From Sphingobium subterraneum (lineage in GTDB: Bacteria; Pseudomonadota; Alphaproteobacteria; Sphingomonadales; Sphingomonadaceae), in the NCBI RefSeq assembly GCF_014199435.1, contig NZ_JACIJP010000002.1:124001-188000 (forward strand): a DNA stretch of 64,000 nt. Reading direction: 5' to 3'. The position numbers were made by a program, and so were the translations under genes. Every line of letters begins with the position of its first letter. The first letter of the stretch is position 1. Of the stretch, positions 55,024 through 63,182 are shown one piece after another. The notes under the pieces were generated by a model. The model did not search any database, was not told the DNA's origin, and was given only the letters and a program-made list of their open reading frames with translations.

Positions 55024-55829
55024 AAGCAATCGCCCTTTCGATAACCAGAAGGCTTGAGACCGTCGATAATCATGCGACCTAAACGAGAAAAGCCATCTGA
55101 TCCATGCCGGATATCTTTCGCAATAGCTCGAAAATCATGCCACACGGTTTTTCGGTCATCCAGCTCCAGGTAAACCTTCCAGAAATTGTCAATGCCAATT
55201 GCGCGGGGCATATTGAATACGCCATGATAGCCAAAGCTGACTGCCAGATCGCCTGCCCGTTCGACGGCAAACAGATCCGCGAGCGCCGGTGGGGCAAAGC
55301 GCATACCCTGACACTCCAGCCATGTTCGATTAGTCCGGCCAATAGCCGTATCCTCTGTATTGTCTTGCACGAATTCTGGCTGGCGGCACGCTTCCATCAG
55401 CCTGAGACTGCGCAGGGAGAAGCCGCCATTACCAACATCATGACCGTCGTCGAATTGCGGCCAGCGCGCGCCAATATAATCATAATCCAGAAATTCGGCG
55501 CGCCATCGACTAGCGTCGAGCACATGCCCGTCCCATTGCACAATCAAACAATGAGGGGTTGCCAAATGATCCACCAGCTGCTGCAGTAAGAACTGCGAAT
55601 AGGCATTTGAAGAAACAAGGCGCGGAATGGGCACCACCTCTATCTTCGGATGTGACGGATGAACCTTAACATCCGTGAACAGCATACAAGCAAAAAAGTC
55701 GATCTGAGCCAAGCAAGTTTCCAACGCGCGCACCGTGGCGGCGACATTCACCGAGGTAGCCGCGCAAAGCGTAACCTGTGGCAGCGAGAGCCGTGTCCCA
55801 GACCTTGGCTGCCCTGTTTGCAATCTCAA
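55020..55829 (-). CDS. DUF5672 family protein (putative glycosyltransferase)
   Basis: A 269-residue protein matching the DUF5672 pattern found in polysaccharide clusters: IVQWDGHVLDASRW, then FLDYDYIGARWP, VGNGGFSLRSLRLM and TEDTAIGRTNR. DGH and the ED pair could serve as a DxD-like metal site and acid/base. There is no signal peptide. The likely start is TTG at 55829, overlapping the upstream stop by 4 nt. It probably transfers one sugar; donor and acceptor are unknown. Confidence 0.8.
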   Translation of the reverse strand: MRLQTGQPRSGTRLSLPQVTLCAATSVNVAATVRALETCLAQIDFFACMLFTDVKVHPSHPKIEVVPIPRLVSSNAYSQFLLQQLVDHLATPHCLIVQWDGHVLDASRWRAEFLDYDYIGARWPQFDDGHDVGNGGFSLRSLRLMEACRQPEFVQDNTEDTAIGRTNRTWLECQGMRFAPPALADLFAVERAGDLAVSFGYHGVFNMPRAIGIDNFWKVYLELDDRKTVWHDFRAIAKDIRHGSDGFSRLGRMIIDGLKPSGYRKGDCL

Positions 55830-57487
55830 AGCCTCACCACAAATTGCTCGCTTACTCTGCTAAGTTGCGGATGGTGATGCGGATCCGTCACCTCGTCAGT
55901 CCTCCACAACCTTTGTAACGCCGCCAGTTCCTTTTCAAAGCGAGCGGCTCCCACGGGGTCACGGTCCAGCCCACGGGATAATGACTCGTGATGGATGAGC
56001 TTCGCGCGCGGTTCGTAAAATGACTGCCAGCCCTTCTGGTTTAGCCGCATGCACAGATCGACGTCATTAAAGGCAACAGGAAAATTCTCCTCATCCAGCC
56101 CGCCTACTGCGAGGAAGCGCTCCCGCTCCACAACCAGACACGCCGCCGTCACCGCAGTTGTGAAATGTGGCAAGGCGTGCCGAAAGAAGTAGCCCTCCTC
56201 ATTTGGGCGCACAAACCGATGAGCATGGCCTGCCGCATTGCCCATGCCGATCGCCACCCCCGCGTGCTGGATGCGTCCATCGGGATAGAGCAGTTGCGCG
56301 CCAACCGCGCCCACGTGATCGCGCTGCGCCTGTACAACCATGGTCTTTAGCCAGTCAGGCGTGATTATCTCAATGTCATTGTTAAGAAGGCAAACCAACT
56401 TGCCGTTCGCCTCGACCACCGCCCGATTGTTGATAGCGGAGAAGTTAAAGGCGCCACAATGATGTAACGTCCGATGACGCCTCGGATCTAACAAACTTAA
56501 ATAATCGAGGGTTTCAGGATCGTCGCTATCATTATCGACAATAATAACCTCGATGTCGGGATAGTCGGTAGCTGCTACACCTTCGATGCAGGTCCGGAGC
56601 AGGTCGACCCGATTACGCGTCGGCACGATAATGGTAACGGGCGGCAAATTCTCTTCCACTATTTTCGGCATAGCAGGGAGGCGGGGCATCGGACGAGAAC
56701 GCCGATGATGCAGCATGCGGCACAAATGCAGAGGCTTAGCCTCCTCAACCAGTGCGGCAGTCAGACTGCTCGCCCAATCAGTCTTAGCGGACACCGCTTC
56801 AAGATCTTCGCGATTGGCACGTAAAAGACAAGCGCCAGTCAGATAGTCAAAGTGGCGAAAAAGCTCACCGTTCCAATCAGGCTTGAAATGAGGCGTATGT
56901 GCCCGCCCCTTTCCATCAATGAGATCATCGTCCGCATATATTACTTTGGTTACACCTTCCGCATTCTCGATGGCCTTTTGATACGCTCCAACCGCACCCG
57001 GCGCGAGCGTGTCGCCTGCAGCAATCGGCATCAGCCAAGGTTGTCCATCCCAATTGATTAGCTTCGCTGCATCGGCCAGCGTCGGCACTTCAGGGGAGCC
57101 CACTTGTAAAACCGCTAGACCCTTCTCTCTCAGACTTCGCAACGTCTCTTCGAGCTCGCTAGCCTCCTTGGCAATTTCGACCAGTACAACCATCGGAGAA
57201 GCGATGACTTTCTTATCGATATCTTCGTCCACTGCGCCCGCTTGGAACAGCCACAGCCTATAGGCATTGGGGGCTCGACCGCACAACGACGCGAATTGAT
57301 ACTGAGACCGAAGTTTCTTTCGACACACCTTCCACCAGAACGCCGTCAGATAATTGTAAGGCTCCTTACGAAGCGCTTGCCAATGTACGGACGCTACAAG
57401 CAGCCTGCTCTCCCACTTTCTGTATCTGTTCACGGTTCGCGTCGATTGCATATGGAAGCGCGATAGCCGATGCTCGAGCACTGGCAA
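55826..57487 (-). CDS. GT2-family glycosyltransferase (tandem GT2-like halves)
   Basis: A 553-residue glycosyltransferase. The N-terminal half (about 90-275) is GT2-like but divergent (VIYADDDLIDGKG, FKPDWNGELFRHFDYL). The C-terminal half (about 285-545) is a full GT2 domain: VTIIVPTRNRVDLLRTC, VDNDSDD, FNFSAINNRAV, LLNNDIEI, GAQLLYPDGRIQHAGV, GLDEENFPVAFNDVDLCMR. This order is typical of rhamnosyltransferase-like proteins. The start is uncertain: TTG at 57487 or ATG at 57451, neither with a strong ribosome-binding site. It is the first gene of the minus-strand glycosyltransferase group and is probably transcribed from the gap near 57.5 kb. Confidence 0.88.
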   Translation of the reverse strand: MPVLEHRLSRFHMQSTRTVNRYRKWESRLLVASVHWQALRKEPYNYLTAFWWKVCRKKLRSQYQFASLCGRAPNAYRLWLFQAGAVDEDIDKKVIASPMVVLVEIAKEASELEETLRSLREKGLAVLQVGSPEVPTLADAAKLINWDGQPWLMPIAAGDTLAPGAVGAYQKAIENAEGVTKVIYADDDLIDGKGRAHTPHFKPDWNGELFRHFDYLTGACLLRANREDLEAVSAKTDWASSLTAALVEEAKPLHLCRMLHHRRSRPMPRLPAMPKIVEENLPPVTIIVPTRNRVDLLRTCIEGVAATDYPDIEVIIVDNDSDDPETLDYLSLLDPRRHRTLHHCGAFNFSAINNRAVVEANGKLVCLLNNDIEIITPDWLKTMVVQAQRDHVGAVGAQLLYPDGRIQHAGVAIGMGNAAGHAHRFVRPNEEGYFFRHALPHFTTAVTAACLVVERERFLAVGGLDEENFPVAFNDVDLCMRLNQKGWQSFYEPRAKLIHHESLSRGLDRDPVGAARFEKELAALQRLWRTDEVTDPHHHPQLSRVSEQFVVRL

Positions 57488-57612
57488 AGCAAAAGGCTAT
57501 CAGTTCCCGAAATTCTTGCTGGGTCATTTTGGCTCGAGATTCAGCGCAAACGAATGAACTTCAGCAAAACTTCTGAACGTGTGTTGATTGGGCCAACAAG
57601 TCCGAGGTCGCC

Positions 57613-58020
57613 ATGATCAAGGACACACTTCCCGTCACGCATATATCACCCTATGGATTTGCGCGGTCTAATGCGGCACCCCGCTTGCCACTCGCTATCG
57701 AGGCAAATAAAGCAGCTGTTGCTACCTTCCAAACACTCATCTCGGCATATCTCGCCTCGAAGGATTGGCGTAGCTCGCCGGCCGCACGCGTTGTGTCTAG
57801 GCATTCATAGTCGAAGCATCCGGGATCAATGGAGTGGTTTCCCCGTCAGTCTCTGGTCCGAACTGCTACACCTTCAGGCCATCCTCACTTGGCGCGATGA
57901 GCGCCTGTCTGCAGCACACTGCAGATCACAGCTTCACCTTGCTCCTGCAATGCAGCTCTCGACCGTCCAGTACGAAGCAATCGCAACGCGTATAGAATCT
58001 AATAAGCCCACTTCCACGTC
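57613..58020 (+). pseudogene. Degenerate tyrosine integrase, relative of the 28.9-kb integrase
   Basis: The first frame gives TFQTLISAYLASKDWRSSPAA, matching RFNDIIDAYLASPEWANLAKG of the intact integrase. A second frame gives IRDQWSGFPVSLWSELLHLQ and ILTWRDERLSA, matching IRDEWADTPAAAWSNPQQLM and IIRWRNTRAHQ. A third frame gives TADHSFTLLL, matching TADHRITVLHH. The catalytic domain is absent or unrecognisable. Several frameshifts show it is dead. It marks the right border of the island. The stretch 58020-58126 is unassigned. Confidence 0.8.
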
Positions 58021-58126
58021 TTCGCGGTTGTTTCAGACCGTTTTTGATAAGCTTGCGACCGGCCACTTTGTAATCGGCATACACAATGTTGGGCGATTGC
58101 TTCGCCAAGGGCTCAAGAAGGCCAGC

Positions 58127-58720
58127 TTATCCGTTAAAGGCGACATCTTCCGTCCAGCGAACTAGGATTGCAGCTTGCTCTTCCTTGCTATCCAGCGCCT
58201 CGCTGCGGGCCATGTCCTGGGCTGCTGCCATTATGTCGGCACTGGCCGACCCAGCCTGCCTATATTCGCCGCCTTCCGCCAAGCTGCTTGCCCAGGTACG
58301 GAACAATGCCCAGCTTCCGTCAGTGCGGCACGCAATGCCGGACGTAGTGCCTGACGCAAATCCGCGGCAATAGCGTCCACCATTGTCCTTAAAAGAGAGC
58401 AGGATTTTTACCGGTCGCCGATCCTCTGGGGCTGAGGTGGGCTGGGTGGTGAGCGCCGCGTCGAGTGCGCCGCTGGCAACAAGCTGCCCTCTCACGCTGC
58501 GCACCGGTGCGTCTGACGGAAGCTGTCCACCGATCACCAGTCCGGTCGCCAGCGACGCGGCGATGGCGCCACCCATCGCCCAGCGCGGCGTAACGACGGC
58601 TGTACGGCGGTGGCGCTCATCCCTCGCCGCGCGTTCGCCCAGTCCACGATCTTCCTGCTTGGAATCTGCCGCTCTTTCTGAAAGGTTAAGCCTGTATCGT
58701 TGCAGGATGGAGGGGCACAT
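58127..58720 (-). CDS. Anti-sigma factor-like membrane protein, probably truncated at its N-terminus
   Basis: A single TM segment (MGGAIAASLATGLVIGG, about 49-65) is followed by a periplasmic domain ending CRGFASGTTSGIACRTDGSWALFRTW and YRQAGSASADIMAAAQDM. This matches the C-terminal half of sphingomonad anti-sigma factors. The expected N-terminal sigma-binding region of about 80-100 residues is missing, and no ECF sigma gene is adjacent. The ORF starts at an ATG overlapping the divergent gene and reads RERHRR-like charged sequence. It may be a remnant left by island insertion or deletion. A functional short form is possible but less likely. Confidence 0.6.
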   Translation of the reverse strand: MCPSILQRYRLNLSERAADSKQEDRGLGERAARDERHRRTAVVTPRWAMGGAIAASLATGLVIGGQLPSDAPVRSVRGQLVASGALDAALTTQPTSAPEDRRPVKILLSFKDNGGRYCRGFASGTTSGIACRTDGSWALFRTWASSLAEGGEYRQAGSASADIMAAAQDMARSEALDSKEEQAAILVRWTEDVAFNG

Positions 58721-59171
58721 GGGTCAAGGGTTTATAAGGTCGGCCATCCTCGTTGGCAGCATGGTCGTTGGATCGACCGTGCAGGCACAGACCGTCAAGC
58801 TTCCGATATCGGAAGGCGTCTGGGTCAAGACCGATACGCAATGTGGCGCGGCCTACATGGTCCGCGTCTATGCCGCGGGCCGGTTCGGCGATGTCTATTT
58901 CTATGGCCCCAACCAGGCGATGGGACCGGCCAACGAAACGGAAGTTCTCATCAAGACGACGCCCGGCAAGAACGGATTTACTGTGGTCAACGAGGGGCCG
59001 CTCGAGGTTTCGGCACGTCCCAAAGGACAGGCGGTTGTCCGGGCGGTCTCGCTCAGCGAGGGCGTTCAGTGGAGCGAGCCCATGAAGCTCTGTGCTCCGA
59101 ACGCGCTTTCGCCAAAGATGCGTGCTGCGCTCCTTCGTTTGCGGCTTCTGCCGACGCCAAAGCGGCCCTAG
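58719..59171 (+). CDS. Small secreted protein of unknown function
   Basis: A 150-residue protein with a signal peptide (about 1-23, IRSAILVGSMVVGSTVQAQ) and a mature part without recognised domains (EGVWVKTDTQCGAAYMVRVY, GRFGDVYFYGPNQAMG). I chose the ATG at 58719 because GGAGG lies 5 nt upstream. A longer open frame back to 58383 runs antisense through the anti-sigma gene and looks non-coding. Only two or three Cys residues are present, including C in DTQCG and LCAPN. It is divergent from the truncated anti-sigma factor. Confidence 0.65.
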   Translation: MGQGFIRSAILVGSMVVGSTVQAQTVKLPISEGVWVKTDTQCGAAYMVRVYAAGRFGDVYFYGPNQAMGPANETEVLIKTTPGKNGFTVVNEGPLEVSARPKGQAVVRAVSLSEGVQWSEPMKLCAPNALSPKMRAALLRLRLLPTPKRP

Positions 59172-59222
59172 CCCACTGCCGTACTCGCGCGGCCGATGGC
59201 CAGTGCGCGGGCCGCGAGCCGG

Positions 59223-59867
59223 TTAATCCTCCCCTCGCCGGAAACGCATGTCCCCTTCCCGGCGATGCAGGATCACGCTGTCCTCTTTTGCTTCCAGGCA
59301 CGCGGCCTCGAAATCGACGACGCCCAGATCATTGGGCGTGAGAACGACATGCATCATGCCGCGATCCGCCGTTTCGAAAGCGATTCGGGCCGACGCCAGC
59401 TGATGCATCGGAACGCTCAGTTCGACCCAGCGCGGCAATCGGGCGTCGCCTTCCGGCATCGACCAGCCATAGTCCTGGGTATAGCCTTCCAAAGGCTCGC
59501 CACTGTCAAAGCCCATGCGAAAATCCACACCTGCAATCCCTCGCCCATCAGGCCAGGTGACCAGCAGCGTCGGCACGGCCCCATCGACTGGGAGGATCGG
59601 AGCCTTGGCAAACACGGGTGCCAGCGGCTTGGGCTCGGTAAACAGACAGGCACGTCCGCCGATCATCTCCCAGCGCCCCTGCGCCCGCTCGTCGAGCGCA
59701 CCTGCGGCGAGGCCATATTCGAACCGACCATCGCGTGTCAGCACGAGTTCGCCCGCTACATCCGGCCCTTCGGCAACACGATAATGACCGACGACAACCG
59801 ACGAGGCGCACGCGAGGTGGGGCAGCAGCCCGAGTGTCGCACTCGCTATAAGAAGAATGGCCCGCAT
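59223..59867 (-). CDS. Conserved secreted protein of unknown function
   Basis: A 214-residue protein with a signal peptide (MRAILLIASATLGLLPHLACA, about 1-21). The mature part opens VVVGHYRVAEGPDVAGELVLTRDGRFEYGLAAGALDERAQGRWEMIGG, in part resembling beta-rich lipocalin-like or copper-resistance NlpE-type repeats, but no family can be assigned. It is divergent from the tRNA-Gly gene. The palindrome at about 60.05 kb lies about 180 nt upstream of it. Confidence 0.7.
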   Translation of the reverse strand: MRAILLIASATLGLLPHLACASSVVVGHYRVAEGPDVAGELVLTRDGRFEYGLAAGALDERAQGRWEMIGGRACLFTEPKPLAPVFAKAPILPVDGAVPTLLVTWPDGRGIAGVDFRMGFDSGEPLEGYTQDYGWSMPEGDARLPRWVELSVPMHQLASARIAFETADRGMMHVVLTPNDLGVVDFEAACLEAKEDSVILHRREGDMRFRRGED

Positions 59868-60041
59868 AAAGTTGGTTTAGGCCCAGCGGGGATCGTATGC
59901 GAGAAATTTTACGTCACCGTGACAGACGACCGCTGTGCGGCAGCCTGGGTGAGCGGCCGCCACCCTGACCACGACATTTCGAGTTTCATTGACGAAGAAA
60001 GGCCCGCCCGCTAATGCCGCGCAGCCTCGACACTCGGAACC

Positions 60042-60072
60042 ATGTCAGACATCTGACATGACCAATGTCAGA
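60042..60072. promoter_or_regulatory. ATGTCAGA palindrome with a third half-site upstream of tRNA-Gly
   Basis: ATGTCAGA-CA-TCTGACAT forms a perfect 8-2-8 inverted repeat (9-2-9 if the outer C/G pair is counted). A third direct copy ATGTCAGA follows at 60065-60072. The array lies about 46 nt before the tRNA and about 175 nt before the divergent secreted-protein gene. It looks like an operator for a dimeric regulator with an extra half-site. No regulator gene is adjacent. Confidence 0.6.
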
Positions 60073-60117
60073 ACAAAATGAAGATGAACGCAATAAATCG
60101 TTTATTTTCAACACCTT

Positions 60118-60191
60118 GCGGGTGTAGCTCAATGGCAGAGCAGAAGCTTCCCAAGCTTACGACGAGGGTTCGATTCCCTTCACCCGCTCCA
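60118..60191 (+). tRNA. tRNA-Gly(CCC)
   Basis: A complete 74-nt cloverleaf including encoded CCA. Acceptor GCGGGTG pairs with CACCCGC, the D-stem is GCTC/GAGC, the anticodon loop TTCCCAA gives anticodon CCC, and the T-arm GAGGG-TTCGATT-CCCTT is intact. The anticodon stem has one G-A mismatch at its base, as is common in alphaproteobacterial tRNA-Gly(CCC). It lies 46 nt upstream of the queE stop, oriented toward it. Confidence 0.96.
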
Positions 60192-60237
60192 ACTTTCCCA
60201 AAGAATGCCCGACCCTTTGTAGTCCCGCGCTCACATC

Positions 60238-60870
60238 CTACCGCAGGCCCAGCGCCTTGTGGTTTTGCAGGCTCAGCCGCCATTGCGGGTGTGCCATCAC
60301 GAAATCGATGCACGCGCGGACATTCTCCTCGCCGCGCGCATCGTCCATAGGCTGGATGAGGTGGTGGTCGAATGCCCAGCTTTCCATCGCCGTGCTGTCG
60401 CTGCCCGGTTGCGGCCAGACGAGCTTGAGCTCGTTGCCGGACCGCTGCACCACGTCACTGGCCGCCTTGGGGCTGACGCAGATCCAGTCGATGCCAGGAT
60501 GCGCGGGGAGCGTGCCGTTGGTCTCGATCGCGATTTCGAAGCCGCGCGCATGCAGCGCGTCGACCAGCGCATCGTCGACCTGCAGCATCGGCTCGCCCCC
60601 GGTGAGCACGACATAGCGCAGGCCGCGCTCCTCCCCCCAATGGCCCTCCGCCGCCCGGGCGAGCGCTTCGGCGTCGGCAAACTTGCCCCCGCCCGCGCCG
60701 TCGGTCCCCACGAAATCCGTGTCGCAAAAGCGGCAGATCGCGTGCGCGCGGTCCTGCTCCCGGCCGGACCACAGATTGCATCCGGCAAAGCGCACGAACA
60801 CCGCGCGGCGCCCCGCACGCATCCCTTCGCCCTGCAACGTCAGGAACATCTCCTTGACGGCGTAGCTCAT
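60238..60870 (-). CDS. queE: 7-carboxy-7-deazaguanine synthase
   Basis: A radical SAM enzyme of the queuosine/preQ0 pathway that makes CDG from 6-carboxytetrahydropterin. It has 210 residues. The cluster motif is C31-x14-C46-x2-C49 (CNLWSGREQ ... CRFC), the extended spacing known from Burkholderia-type QueE rather than the usual Cx3Cx2C. TGGEPMLQ and ETNGTLPAH lie at the SAM site. I chose the ATG at 60870, which overlaps the queC stop by 4 nt. An upstream frame extension lies inside queC. Confidence 0.96.
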   Translation of the reverse strand: MSYAVKEMFLTLQGEGMRAGRRAVFVRFAGCNLWSGREQDRAHAICRFCDTDFVGTDGAGGGKFADAEALARAAEGHWGEERGLRYVVLTGGEPMLQVDDALVDALHARGFEIAIETNGTLPAHPGIDWICVSPKAASDVVQRSGNELKLVWPQPGSDSTAMESWAFDHHLIQPMDDARGEENVRACIDFVMAHPQWRLSLQNHKALGLR

Positions 60871-61562
60871 GCGTAGCGGGTCGGGTCGGGCAGACCGGCC
60901 TCGGCAAAACCCCGCGAGCGCAGGCGGCAGCTGTCGCACTGCCCGCAATGCAAGCCGTCCGGGGTCGGATCGTAGCAGGACCAGCTCAACCCCGCGTCCA
61001 GCCCCAGCCGCGCCGCTTCGCGCGCAATGTCCGCCTTGCTCATATCCTGAAGCGGCGTATTGATCCGCACCGGCGCGCCCTCCACACCCGCCTTGGTGGC
61101 GAGCGCAGCCATCGCCTGAAACGCCGCGATGAATTCGGCCCGGCAATCGGGATAGCCGGAATAATCGAGCGCATTGACGCCGATATAGATGTCGCGAGCG
61201 CCGGTCACCTCGGCAAAACCCAGTGTCAGCGAGAGGAAAATGGTGTTGCGCGCCGGAACATAGGTCACCGGGATCCCGCCATCCTCTTGTGTGCCCGCAC
61301 CGTCCTTGGGCACGGCAATGCTGTCGGTCAGTGCCGATCCGCCGAACGCGGTCAGATCGAGCGGCAGCACGATATGGCGTTCCACGCCCAGCACCTGCGC
61401 GATGGCGCGCGCGGCGTTCAGTTCGACCCGGTGACGCTGGTTATAGTCGATGGTCAGCGCGTAGAGATCATGCCCCGCTTCCCGCGCGAGGGCCGCCGCG
61501 ACGAAACTGTCCATGCCGCCGGACAGCAGCACCACCGCCCTTGATTGTGCCGAAACGCTCAT
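60867..61562 (-). CDS. queC: 7-cyano-7-deazaguanine synthase
   Basis: An ATP-dependent enzyme converting CDG to preQ0, downstream of QueE in the queuosine pathway. It has 231 residues. The PP-loop is SGGMDS (14-19). The C-terminal zinc site is [17 protein letters not shown], with four cysteines spaced as in the family. It overlaps queE by 4 nt, so the two proteins are co-produced. Other queuosine genes are not in the window. Confidence 0.97.
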   Translation of the reverse strand: MSVSAQSRAVVLLSGGMDSFVAAALAREAGHDLYALTIDYNQRHRVELNAARAIAQVLGVERHIVLPLDLTAFGGSALTDSIAVPKDGAGTQEDGGIPVTYVPARNTIFLSLTLGFAEVTGARDIYIGVNALDYSGYPDCRAEFIAAFQAMAALATKAGVEGAPVRINTPLQDMSKADIAREAARLGLDAGLSWSCYDPTPDGLHCGQCDSCRLRSRGFAEAGLPDPTRYA

Positions 61563-61607
61563 GGAAGCGCGCTAGCGCCAACGCTGCCCTTGCGCAAGCG
61601 TCGCGGG

Positions 61608-62036
61608 TCAGGGGCAATTGCCGACGCGGCGCCCTTCCAGCGCGAGGGAAAAGGGAGCGCCATTTGCCACCCCCTGCGCGTCAATCTGTACCAGGCGCGA
61701 TGTTTCCACGCGCAGATCGGTGCGGCCGCTGCCCGCGCCATTGCATTGGTAGGTGACGGCCGCCCGGCTGGCCTCGTCCGCCACCACGAAGCGCGAACAG
61801 CTGGCGCGCGGATGGCCGACCTGCATCAGTTGGGCAGGATCGCCGACACACACCTTGCGCGGCTGGCGTTCGGGCGGCGTACGACCGCGCTCGCGCAGTT
61901 CCCACTGCCCCTTTTCCAGGCCGTGGAGCGCCAGCATACCCGCCGCTTTGGGCGCAGATCCCCCGGGCGCCATCGCCGCGACGCATCCCAGCATCACGCC
62001 ACCGAGTAACAGAATTCGCCATTTCATCTGGACCAT
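61608..62036 (-). CDS. DUF3617-like secreted protein
   Basis: A protein of about 142 residues with a signal peptide (ILLLGGVMLGCVAAMAPGG) and a mature part matching DUF3617 features: GLEKGQWELRERG, RKVCVGDPAQLMQV, CSRFVVADEASRAAVTYQCNGAGSGRTDLRVE (in part). Cys residues likely form disulfides. The function of this family is unknown. Start candidates are ATG at 62036 (after GGCGGG) or 62027. The frame stays open to 62177 but lacks coding character upstream. Confidence 0.75.
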   Translation of the reverse strand: MVQMKWRILLLGGVMLGCVAAMAPGGSAPKAAGMLALHGLEKGQWELRERGRTPPERQPRKVCVGDPAQLMQVGHPRASCSRFVVADEASRAAVTYQCNGAGSGRTDLRVETSRLVQIDAQGVANGAPFSLALEGRRVGNCP

Positions 62037-62186
62037 TGCCCGCCAAATCCCCCGCATCCGCTCTGCCGTGACCGGCTTTCGAGCACACTCCACGCCCCTG
62101 TATGACAGAGTCTTATCAAAAAAATGCGGCAAATATGAGGGCAAAAGCGGACCCGCATCTGTCCCATTCAGGCGCACGGAACACGC

Positions 62187-63095
62187 CTATTGCGTGAGGC
62201 TCGCCAATGAGACCGGGAAAATGCGGGAGCAAAAGGCGCAGTCGACATTGATGTTGCCCGCCTCATCCGCCATGTCGGTCCGCTCGTCGGCGGGAAAGCG
62301 GCCCAGCACGTCGCGGATATGCGTAAGGTCGCACCGGCACCCCCGCGTCAGCACATGGTCGTCGTTGACGCGCACTTCCTCTTCCTCGTGGAACAGGCGC
62401 CACACGATGTCGGACAGGCCGAGCTCCGGGTTGGTCAGTTCGTCCGACTTTACCGTACTCGCCAGCGCCTGCACATGCTCCCACTCGGGATGGTCATGGC
62501 GCACATGCAGCCGTTCGCGCCCGACTTCGCCCTCGGGAAGATGCTGGATAAGGACGCCGCCCGCAATGCAGCCTCCATTGGGGCCATGGCGCACATCGAT
62601 CTGCACGAAGCTCGGGATCTGTTCGGACTGGCTGAAATAATATTCCGCCGCCTTGCCCAGCGACTCGCCCTCCAGCGGGACGATGCCTTGATAACGCGTG
62701 GCCTCCGCTCCTGCGCTCGCCGCCTGGTCGAAGGTAATCGCCAGATAGCCCTTGCCGAACAGGCCGAAGAGGCTGGGATCGCTGCCCATTTCCGCCAGCC
62801 GGTCCGCGTCGAACTGCACATAGCCGCGCACCGCACCGGCCTTATAGTCCGCGACAAGCAGGCTGACGACGCCCGCCTCGGTCTGCGCCTGCAGCGTCAT
62901 CTGCCCGGCATCATCCTTGAGCGTCGTCCCCAGCAGGGCGGCAAGCATCAACGCTTCGGCCAGCAGGCGTTCGATCGCCGGTGGATAGGCATGGGCGGAG
63001 AGCACCTCGTCGAGCACCGGGCCGAGCCGCGCGACCCGCCCCCGCACATGGCGGGACGGGATCGTAAAGCCCTGTACCCGGTCGATTTCGCTCAT
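62187..63095 (-). CDS. hslO: Redox-regulated Hsp33 chaperone
   Basis: A cytoplasmic holdase activated by oxidative unfolding. It has about 302 residues. The N-terminal domain opens QGFTIPSRHVRGRVARLGPVLD, and the C-terminal zinc centre has CRC (GCRCDLTHI) and CAFC, the CxC...CxxC signature of Hsp33. The start is undecided: ATG at 63095 (AAGGA 12 nt upstream) or ATG at 63122 giving nine more residues. It is followed by the DUF3617-like gene and preceded by argF on the same strand. Confidence 0.95.
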   Translation of the reverse strand: MSEIDRVQGFTIPSRHVRGRVARLGPVLDEVLSAHAYPPAIERLLAEALMLAALLGTTLKDDAGQMTLQAQTEAGVVSLLVADYKAGAVRGYVQFDADRLAEMGSDPSLFGLFGKGYLAITFDQAASAGAEATRYQGIVPLEGESLGKAAEYYFSQSEQIPSFVQIDVRHGPNGGCIAGGVLIQHLPEGEVGRERLHVRHDHPEWEHVQALASTVKSDELTNPELGLSDIVWRLFHEEEEVRVNDDHVLTRGCRCDLTHIRDVLGRFPADERTDMADEAGNINVDCAFCSRIFPVSLASLTQ

Positions 63096-63182
63096 GGTCA
63101 CGGATTGTCCTTCATTCTGCATGACCGGAAGATGGGGATGCCCACCATCACTTCCAACCCGCCGCCGGTCCCGCCGTGCGCG

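Larger units (their letters stand above)
28691..58165. mobile_element. Putative genomic island carrying a surface-polysaccharide locus
   Basis: The block opens with an intact tyrosine integrase and closes with a frameshifted relative of the same integrase. It contains degraded IS3-family and IS481-family transposases. It has AT-rich stretches (notably 30.3-31.4 and 34.7-37.3 kb) unlike its flanks. Its cargo is functionally coherent: polysaccharide export, CDP-sugar synthesis and glycosyltransferases. The boundaries are approximate; no perfect terminal repeats were recognised. Confidence 0.55.

Noticed and set aside
58383..58718. Upstream extension of the small secreted protein
   Set aside because: It lies antisense to the anti-sigma factor gene and lacks coding character; the signal peptide and ribosome-binding site fit the start at 58719.
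60118..60191. tRNA-Gly as the insertion target of the island
   Set aside because: It lies about 2 kb outside the right border, and no duplicate of its 3' end was seen near either integrase.
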